DNA of 64,000 bases from Amycolatopsis alkalitolerans (GTDB lineage Bacteria > Actinomycetota > Actinomycetes > Mycobacteriales > Pseudonocardiaceae): NCBI RefSeq assembly GCF_006152065.1, contig NZ_VDFW01000003.1, forward strand, positions 62,001-126,000, written 5' to 3'. The notes beneath the pieces were generated by a model, which was not told where the DNA came from, did no database searches, and was given only the letters and a program-made list of their open reading frames with translations. The position numbers were made by a program, and so were the translations under genes. Position 1 is the first letter of the stretch. Every line of letters starts with the position of its first letter. Shown here piece by piece: positions 58,788-64,000 of this stretch.

Positions 58788-58822
58788 GCGAAAAGGCGGC
58801 CCGCACCGGGCCGCCTTTTCGC
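58788..58822 (+). terminator. Intrinsic terminator of the rex-hemACD operon
   Basis: GCGAAAAGGCGGCCCG (58788-58803) pairs perfectly with CGGGCCGCCTTTTCGC (58807-58822) around a CAC loop. The lower stem is A-rich / T-rich, giving a TTTT at its 3' side. It lies four bases after the hemD stop and separates the operon from hemB. Confidence 0.85.
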
Positions 58823-58844
58823 CGCCCGGAGTACGGTCGACACC

Positions 58845-59816
58845 GTGTTCCCCGAGCATCGTCCTCGCCGGTTGCGTGGGACCGCCGCCATGCGGCGGCT
58901 GGTCAGCGAGACCACGCTGCGACCGCGCCAGCTGATCCTGCCCATGTTCGTCGCCGAAGGCGCGGCGCAACCGAGGCCCATCGCGAGCATGCCGGGCGTC
59001 GTGCAGCACACGCGCGAGTCGCTGCGCAAGGCGGCCGTCGACGCGGTGCGAGCCGGGGTCGGCGGGCTCATGATCTTCGGCGTGCCCCGGACCCGGGACG
59101 CGACCGGCTCCGGCGCGATCGACGAGAACGGCATCCTCAACGTCGCACTGCGGGACGTGCGCAGCGAACTCGGTGACGACACCGTGCTGATGGCCGACAC
59201 CTGTCTCGACGAGTTCACCGACCACGGTCACTGCGGAGTCCTCGACGCGGGCGGCGGCGTGGACAACGACGCGACGCTGAAGCTGTACGCCGAGATGGGC
59301 GTCGCGCAGGCCGAGGCGGGCGCGCACATGCTCGGCCCGAGCGGCATGATGGACGGCCAGGTCGGCGCGATCCGTCAGGCGCTCGACGACGCGGGCCACA
59401 CCGAGACCGGGATCCTCGCCTACTCCGCGAAGTACGCGAGCGCCTTCTACGGCCCGTTCCGCGAGGCGGTCGACTCGCAGCTCAAAGGCGATCGCAAGAC
59501 GTACCAGCAAGATCCGGGCAACGCGCGTGAGGCGCTGCGTGAGATCGAGCTGGACGTCGCCGAGGGCGCGGACGCGGTCATGATCAAACCGGCGATGACG
59601 TACCTGGACGTGCTGCGCGCGGCAGCGGAGGTCTCGCCCGTGCCCGTCGCGGCGTACAACATCTCCGGCGAGTACGCGATGGTCGAGGCCGCCGCGGCGA
59701 ACGGCTGGCTGGACCGCGAGCGCACGATCCTCGAGGTGCTCACCTCGATCCGCCGCGCCGGCGCCGACATGATCCTGACCTACTGGGCCGCCGAGGCCGC
59801 ACCCTGGCTGGACTAA
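58845..59816 (+). CDS. hemB: Delta-aminolevulinic acid dehydratase
   Basis: A 323-residue enzyme that condenses two 5-aminolevulinates to porphobilinogen. The two Schiff-base lysines are in [12 protein letters not shown] and [13 protein letters not shown]. The metal site reads [14 protein letters not shown]: the second of three zinc cysteines is Asp, so a Mg-type or mixed site is expected. [14 protein letters not shown] is the first conserved loop. GTG 58845 lies 22 bases after the hemD terminator; TACGGT at 58832-58837 could be its -10 box. Confidence 0.95.
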   Translation: MFPEHRPRRLRGTAAMRRLVSETTLRPRQLILPMFVAEGAAQPRPIASMPGVVQHTRESLRKAAVDAVRAGVGGLMIFGVPRTRDATGSGAIDENGILNVALRDVRSELGDDTVLMADTCLDEFTDHGHCGVLDAGGGVDNDATLKLYAEMGVAQAEAGAHMLGPSGMMDGQVGAIRQALDDAGHTETGILAYSAKYASAFYGPFREAVDSQLKGDRKTYQQDPGNAREALREIELDVAEGADAVMIKPAMTYLDVLRAAAEVSPVPVAAYNISGEYAMVEAAAANGWLDRERTILEVLTSIRRAGADMILTYWAAEAAPWLD

Positions 59817-59829
59817 GTAGGCTAGTCGG

Positions 59830-60351
59830 GTGACCACACCCGAATCGGACGACGAGCGCCGCGCGAAGGGCTTGCCACCCGCGCCGAAGCTGCCCGGTGA
59901 AGAGCCGGAGCCGGTGGCCCCGCCGAAGCCGGTCGAGGTCTCGTTCTGGCTGTGGGTCACGTCCGGGGTCGTGTTCATCGTCGGCTACGCGATCATCTTC
60001 TTCGCTCGCGACCGGATCATCGACTCGGTCATCAAGGGCAACACCAGCAGCGCGGTGAACCCCGACCAGATCCGTTCCGGCACCACGGTGCTGCTCGCGG
60101 TCCTGCTGGTCGGCGCCGTCTCGTTCGCTGCCATGTACGTCCTCTTCGCGTACAAGGCGCGCCAGGGCACCCGCTCGGCCCGTACGGTTCTCGTCTTCCT
60201 GATGGCGATCACCGTGCTCTTCCAGGTGGCGCTGCCGTTCTCCAGCCTGGTCACACTGGTGGCCACGCTCGTCGGGCTGATCGCGCTCGCCCTGTTGTTC
60301 CTGCCGAAGGTCACGGCCTACTTCCCGAAGGTCGGCCGCGCGAAGCCGTGA
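59830..60351 (+). CDS. Membrane protein, Rv0513-like
   Basis: A 173-residue protein with a Pro-rich cytosolic start (PPAPKLPGEEPEPVAPPKPV) and four hydrophobic helices, the first VSFWLWVTSGVVFIVGYAII and the last VTLVATLVGLIALALLFLP. The function is unknown. The position after hemB repeats the mycobacterial order. It starts with GTG and is coupled to the next gene by a GTGA overlap. Confidence 0.75.
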   Translation: MTTPESDDERRAKGLPPAPKLPGEEPEPVAPPKPVEVSFWLWVTSGVVFIVGYAIIFFARDRIIDSVIKGNTSSAVNPDQIRSGTTVLLAVLLVGAVSFAAMYVLFAYKARQGTRSARTVLVFLMAITVLFQVALPFSSLVTLVATLVGLIALALLFLPKVTAYFPKVGRAKP

Positions 60352-60767
60352 GCGAGACGCGGTACTTCGAGCCCGGGGCGAAATGGACGGCCCTGCTCTA
60401 CGGGCCGCTGTTCGCGGTGCTCGGCTACCTCGCCGAACTCGCCACCGGGACCACCCACACCGTCGCGTGGATCCTCGTCGGGCTGGGGCTCGCCGCGATC
60501 ACCGCGCCCTGGATCCATGCCCGCCGCCGGTTCCTCACCGTCCGGGTCACCGGCACCGAACTGTGGGAGGGCCGCGAGTCCCTGCCGCTGTCCGAGATCG
60601 CCGAGACCACCGACGTCGGCGCACCGGCCGGGGCCCGCGTGCTCGGGGGCGGGTGGAGCACTCCGCGCAAGTTCGACGAGCTGCCGATTCGCCTGACCGA
60701 CGGGACGGTCGTCGTGGCCTGGGCGAAAGATGTGCAAGCTCTGCGTGCCGCGCTCGAGCGGGCATGA
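60348..60767 (+). CDS. Two-helix membrane protein with C-terminal soluble domain
   Basis: A 139-residue protein. Two membrane helices (LYGPLFAVLGYLAELATG, VAWILVGLGLAAITAPWI) form a hairpin, followed by a beta-rich part: FLTVRVTGTELWEGRESLPL and SEIAETTDVG with a final VAWAKDVQALRAALERA. The layout recalls DUF3093-type proteins but the match is not decisive. It is coupled to its neighbour on each side. Unknown function. Confidence 0.65.
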   Translation: MSETRYFEPGAKWTALLYGPLFAVLGYLAELATGTTHTVAWILVGLGLAAITAPWIHARRRFLTVRVTGTELWEGRESLPLSEIAETTDVGAPAGARVLGGGWSTPRKFDELPIRLTDGTVVVAWAKDVQALRAALERA

Positions 60768-60779
60768 GAGCCTTGCCAC

Positions 60780-61115
60780 GTGAACAGTCAGCCGAAGCTG
60801 CACCGGCCGTGGCGTGCCTGGATCGCGCTCGCTGAGGTGATCCTCGCGGGCGTCGCCATCTGGCTGGCCTTCCCGCTGTGGCACGCCGGCGTGAGAACGC
60901 TGACCGTCAACCTCAGCGACGGCGTGGTGCTCACGTCCACGCGCTACATCTCCAGCTGGATGTCCGCGGCGATCGGGCTCGGCCTGCTTTCGGCACTGCT
61001 CCTCGTCGACGCCGTCCGTGAACTGCTGCTGGCGATCCGGACGAAACACCGCAGCAAGCCGCGCAACGAGGACCCGGAGGGCTTCTTCGAGGGACGCCTC
61101 AACGGCGCTTCATAG
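60780..61115 (+). CDS. Small membrane protein, unknown
   Basis: A 111-residue protein with two hydrophobic helices, [20 protein letters not shown] and [20 protein letters not shown], and a basic, polar C-terminus. No family recognised. GTG 60780 is 13 bases after the previous stop, so it is probably in the same operon before hemL. Confidence 0.65.
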   Translation: MNSQPKLHRPWRAWIALAEVILAGVAIWLAFPLWHAGVRTLTVNLSDGVVLTSTRYISSWMSAAIGLGLLSALLLVDAVRELLLAIRTKHRSKPRNEDPEGFFEGRLNGAS

Positions 61116-61137
61116 CCCCTTTGCGAGACTGGCAGGC

Positions 61138-62439
61138 GTGACGCACGGAGTCGATCAGTCCAAGGCATGGTTCGAACGGGCAACGGCCGCGACACCCGGT
61201 GGGGTGAACTCACCGGTGCGCGCGTTCAACTCGGTCGGCGGCACCCCCCGGTTCATGGTCCGCGGCGAGGGCCCCTACCTGTGGGACGTCGACGGCAATC
61301 GCTATGTCGACCTGGTGTCCTCGTGGGGGCCGATGATCCTCGGGCACGCGCATCCCGAGGTCGTGCGGGCCGCCACGCAGGCCGCGTCCTCGGGCCTGTC
61401 GTTCGGCACGCCGACGACCGGTGAAGTCGAGCTCGCCGAGGAGATCATCGCCCGCGTCGCGCCGGTCCAGCAGGTCCGGCTGGTCAACTCCGGGACCGAG
61501 GCGACGATGAGCGCCATCCGGCTCGCGCGCGGGTTCACCGGCCGCAGCAAGATCATCAAGTTCGCCGGCTGCTACCACGGGCATGTCGACGCGCTGCTGG
61601 CGCAGGCGGGCTCGGGGGTCGCGACCTTCGGCCTGCCGACCTCGCCCGGCGTGACCGGCGCGCAGGCCGCGGACACGATTGTCGTGCCGTACAACGATAT
61701 CGACGCCGCGCGGAAGTCCTTTGCGGACAATCCGGGGGAGATCGCCGCGGTCATCACCGAGGCCGCCGCCGGCAATATGGGCGCCGTGGCCCCCGTGGCC
61801 GGGTTCAACGCGGGGCTGCTCGAACTCGCGCACGAAAACGGCGCGCTGCTGATCATGGACGAGGTCCTGACCGGGTTCCGCGTCTCGCGCGCGGGCTGGT
61901 ACGGACTCGACGAGGTGCCCGGCGATCTCTACACGTTCGGCAAGGTCATGTCCGGTGGGCTGCCCGCCGCGGCGTTCGGCGGCCGCGCGGACGTGATGGC
62001 CAAGCTCGCTCCGGGCGGTCCCGTCTACCAGGCGGGCACGCTGTCCGGGAACCCGGTCGCGGTGGCGACGGGCCTGGCGACCCTGCGTGCGGCCGGCGAC
62101 AGCGTGTATCGCGCGCTCGATGCGAACTCCCAGCGCCTCGGCGCCCTCTTCACCGACGCGCTCGCCGCGAAGGGCGTCGCGCACCACATCGCGTACGTGG
62201 GCAACCTCGTCACCGTGTTCTTCACCGAAAAGCCCGTGCTCAACTACGAAGACGCGCGGAACGCCGACACCTGGCGTTTCCCCGCCTTCTTCCACGCGCT
62301 GCTCGATCGCGGTGTCTACGGGCCGCCGAGCCCGTTCGAGGCGTGGTTCGTGAACGCGGCGATGGACGACGCGGCGTTCGAGGTCATCGAGGCGGCGCTG
62401 CCGGCGGCGGCCGAGGCGGCGGCGGAGGCGCGCCAGTGA
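61138..62439 (+). CDS. hemL: Glutamate-1-semialdehyde 2,1-aminomutase
   Basis: A 433-residue PLP enzyme that turns glutamate-1-semialdehyde to 5-aminolevulinate. [20 protein letters not shown] opens the fold; [31 protein letters not shown] and [20 protein letters not shown] (Schiff-base Lys) are diagnostic. [15 protein letters not shown] closes the cofactor site. The GTG at 61138 yields the conserved N-terminus. The stop overlaps the next gene (GTGA). Confidence 0.97.
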   Translation: MTHGVDQSKAWFERATAATPGGVNSPVRAFNSVGGTPRFMVRGEGPYLWDVDGNRYVDLVSSWGPMILGHAHPEVVRAATQAASSGLSFGTPTTGEVELAEEIIARVAPVQQVRLVNSGTEATMSAIRLARGFTGRSKIIKFAGCYHGHVDALLAQAGSGVATFGLPTSPGVTGAQAADTIVVPYNDIDAARKSFADNPGEIAAVITEAAAGNMGAVAPVAGFNAGLLELAHENGALLIMDEVLTGFRVSRAGWYGLDEVPGDLYTFGKVMSGGLPAAAFGGRADVMAKLAPGGPVYQAGTLSGNPVAVATGLATLRAAGDSVYRALDANSQRLGALFTDALAAKGVAHHIAYVGNLVTVFFTEKPVLNYEDARNADTWRFPAFFHALLDRGVYGPPSPFEAWFVNAAMDDAAFEVIEAALPAAAEAAAEARQ

Positions 62440-63062
62440 CGACGATCGTGCATCTGCTGCGGCACGGTGAAGTACACAACCCGGACCACATCCTCTACGG
62501 CCGCCTGCCCGGGTTCGGCCTGTCCGAACGCGGGCAGCGGCAGGCGATCACGGTGGCCGAAGCGATCGCCGGGCACGACATCGCGCACGTCGTCGCTTCG
62601 CCGTTGCAGCGCGCGCAGGAGACGGCCGGGCCGATCGCCGGAGCGCACCGGCTCGACCTGCACACCGACGACCGGCTCATCGAGGCAGGCAACCGGTTCG
62701 AGGGCAAGCGGGTCGCGGTCGGGGACGGCGCCCTGCGCAACCCGCGGTACTGGCCGATGTTGCGCGACCCGTTCCAGCCGTCGTGGGGTGAGCCATATCT
62801 CGACATCGCGCGCCGCATGCTCGGCGCGGTGTACCGGGCGCGCGCGGCGGCCGAAGGGCATGAGGCGTTGTGTGTGTCACACCAACTGCCGATCTGGACG
62901 GTTCGCCGGTTCCTCGAGGCGAAACCGCTGTGGCACGACCCACGGAAAAGGCAGTGCTCGCTGGCGTCGCTGACCAGCCTGGTCTTCGAGAGCGAGCAAC
63001 TGGTCGAGATCGTCTACAGCGAACCGGCCGGTGCCACCGACCCGAAGGTGACGGGAGCATGA
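62436..63062 (+). CDS. Histidine-phosphatase-family protein, Rv0525-like
   Basis: A 208-residue phosphoglycerate-mutase-like hydrolase. [20 protein letters not shown] holds the RHG nucleophile; [17 protein letters not shown] and [17 protein letters not shown] (second His) complete the site. The substrate is unknown. The GTG at 62436 overlaps hemL; its stop overlaps the thioredoxin gene (ATGA). The order hemL-phosphatase-thioredoxin-ccdA equals Rv0524-Rv0527. Confidence 0.88.
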   Translation: MTTIVHLLRHGEVHNPDHILYGRLPGFGLSERGQRQAITVAEAIAGHDIAHVVASPLQRAQETAGPIAGAHRLDLHTDDRLIEAGNRFEGKRVAVGDGALRNPRYWPMLRDPFQPSWGEPYLDIARRMLGAVYRARAAAEGHEALCVSHQLPIWTVRRFLEAKPLWHDPRKRQCSLASLTSLVFESEQLVEIVYSEPAGATDPKVTGA

Positions 63063-63631
63063 AACGCACGATCCTGGCTCTGCTCGCGCTGATGCTGCTG
63101 GCCGGCTGCTCGACCGGCAAGGACGCGGTTTCGCAGGGCGCGAGCTTCCAGTTCGTCGCCCCGGGCGGGACGACCGACATCACCTACAACACCGCGGACC
63201 GCAAGCCGATCCCGAACCTGTCCGGCGAAGATCTGATGACCCCCGCCAAGCAGATCTCGGTCGCCGACTTCGCGGGCAAGGTCGTGGTGCTCAACATCTG
63301 GGGTCAGTGGTGCCCGCCCTGCCGCACCGAGGCGCCTGAGCTTGAGAAGCTGTACAAGGCCGAGCAGGCCAAGGGCGTGCAGGTGCTGGGCTACGACGTG
63401 CGGGACGACGACAGTTCGGCCCCGCGGGACTTCGTGCGTGACCGGAGCCTCACCTACCCGTCGATCTACGACCCGCCGGGCCGTGGCCTGCTGAAGCTGA
63501 CCGGCTACCCGCTGAACGCCGTCCCGTCGACGATCGTGATCGACAAGCAGCAGCGCGTCGCGGCCGTCTACCTGCGGCCCATCCTCGCGAGCGATATCGA
63601 GCCCCTGGTGCAGAAGCTCGCCGCCGAATAG
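63059..63631 (+). CDS. Thioredoxin-like lipoprotein (ResA/TlpA type, Rv0526-like)
   Basis: A 190-residue extracytoplasmic thiol-disulfide protein. The signal ends in LLAGC; the redox site is NIWGQWCPPCRTEAPELEKL (CPPC), with a cis-Pro loop NAVPSTIVIDKQQ. Such proteins keep the heme-binding cysteines of apocytochrome c reduced, fed with electrons by CcdA, which is the next gene. GGGAG lies two bases before the ATG. Confidence 0.9.
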   Translation: MKRTILALLALMLLAGCSTGKDAVSQGASFQFVAPGGTTDITYNTADRKPIPNLSGEDLMTPAKQISVADFAGKVVVLNIWGQWCPPCRTEAPELEKLYKAEQAKGVQVLGYDVRDDDSSAPRDFVRDRSLTYPSIYDPPGRGLLKLTGYPLNAVPSTIVIDKQQRVAAVYLRPILASDIEPLVQKLAAE

Positions 63632-63866
63632 CGCGTCTTTCGAAGCGGCGGAGCCGCTTGCGGTGGGCAAGCAACCGGCACCGCCGCGGGTTCTCAGGTG
63701 GTTCCTCACGAGGACAGCGGCGACGTGGTGAATTGGCATTCATGAGGAGGCGATCCCGGAGCGAGGGGCCACCTGAGGTTCCGCCACCCGCACCGCTATG
63801 CAAGCCGCGTAACACTCTCTGGGCCCCGGGGAGCTCACACCGAACTCACTGCTTACCCTCAGCAGG
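63632..63866. repeat. Non-coding element with hairpin and long inverted repeat
   Basis: 235 bases separate the thioredoxin gene from ccdA. AAGCGGC-GGA-GCCGCTT (63643-63659) is a perfect hairpin nine bases after the stop. CTCAGGTGG (63693-63701) pairs with CCACCTGAG (63769-63777). No protein is convincing in any frame. It may be a dispersed intergenic repeat; the ccdA promoter would lie towards its end. Confidence 0.4.
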
Positions 63867-64000
63867 GTGAACTCCGTGACCGAGCTGGCGACCTCCGGGC
63901 CGCTGCTGCTCGCCGCCGGGGTCGCACTGGTCGCCGGCGCGATCTCGTTCGCATCGCCGTGTGTCGTCCCGCTGGTTCCGGGTTACCTGGCCTATCTCGC
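63867..64000 (+). CDS. ccdA: Cytochrome c biogenesis protein CcdA, N-terminal part
   Basis: The GTG at 63867 opens 44 codons to the window edge: an N-terminal polar stretch, then LLLAAGVALVAGAISFASPC and VVPLVPGYLAYL. The SPCVxPLxPGYL motif of the first membrane helix, with its redox cysteine, is diagnostic of CcdA/DsbD-beta, which moves electrons from cytosolic thioredoxin to outside thiol proteins. It follows its partner thioredoxin-like gene. The rest lies beyond the window. Confidence 0.9.
   Translation, partial: MNSVTELATSGPLLLAAGVALVAGAISFASPCVVPLVPGYLAYL

Noticed and set aside
57600-59978. A 792-codon reverse-strand open frame across hemD and hemB
   Set aside because: Purely antisense to two well-identified genes and interrupted in meaning by the hemD terminator.
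63014-63815. Reverse-strand frames crossing the thioredoxin gene and the gap before ccdA
   Set aside because: Arg/Pro-rich, without a ribosome-binding site or homology.

Overview
The window is high-GC DNA from an actinobacterium. The best guess is a member of the Pseudonocardiaceae, Amycolatopsis-like; this is inference from gene content, since no rRNA lies in the window. Supporting observations are GTG and TTG starts, frequent 1-8 bp stop/start overlaps, a mycothiol gene (mshA), a mycothiol-dependent isomerase-type protein, a deazaflavin (F420)-dependent nitroreductase-type protein, the tiny ribosomal protein bS22, a BldN-like sigma factor with its DUF5667 partner, and a gene order that follows the Mycobacterium tuberculosis Rv0474-Rv0527 backbone. 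No tRNA, rRNA, CRISPR array, transposase, prophage or plasmid function was found.

Layout. 1-13.9 kb is accessory: the start of an EAL-domain protein, a tryptophanase-type lyase with an AraC regulator, a small XRE protein, a phosphoribosyltransferase behind a structured leader with an intrinsic terminator, a TetR/F420-reductase pair with two palindromic operators, a divergent PP2C / HTH-Clp-N module with duplicated operators, an ECF sigma factor, an aminotransferase, a DUF445 protein, and zinc-finger proteins. 14-20.3 kb starts with the conserved XRE-hbhA-DUF2516 trio, then a YbaK-type editing protein translationally coupled to an aromatic-amino-acid-lyase homologue that has lost the MIO serine, an OpuC-like compatible-solute transporter without an ATPase, and an SRPBCC protein. 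20.4-27.5 kb holds a broken methyltransferase interrupted by an 8.7-copy heptanucleotide repeat, an oxidoreductase, purU, and an olsB-olsA-dedA operon.

27.4-48 kb is the core block: DUF2505, murB, an SDR, an L,D-transpeptidase lipoprotein, mshA, a YbjN protein, gpmA, senX3-regX3, ppx, a proline-rich membrane protein, a TIM-barrel protein, a thioesterase, proC, an Rv0500A-like HTH, bS22, galE2-like, an acyltransferase and a SerB-type phosphatase. Intercalated accessory genes are a DUF4349 lipoprotein, a LuxR-type/aldo-keto reductase pair and a decayed VapC. 48-54 kb carries the BldN/RsbN-like pair, an acyl-CoA-synthetase-like gene with a glutaredoxin, a sulfite-oxidase-fold membrane protein and an intact vapBC-type pair. 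54-64 kb is the heme block: rex-hemA-hemC-hemD, hemB, three small membrane proteins, hemL, a histidine phosphatase, a thioredoxin-like lipoprotein and the start of ccdA.

How the genes work together: Rex, with an operator upstream of its own operon, can couple the NADH/NAD ratio to tetrapyrrole synthesis (glutamyl-tRNA to uroporphyrinogen III), and the adjacent thioredoxin/CcdA genes supply cytochrome c maturation. murB, the L,D-transpeptidase and olsBA shape the envelope. mshA feeds the mycothiol pool. SenX3-RegX3 is the phosphate-sensing pair. Most unusual are the repeat-frameshifted methyltransferase, the PP2C/HTH/Clp-N control module, the MIO-less lyase, and the structured leader at 3424-3537.
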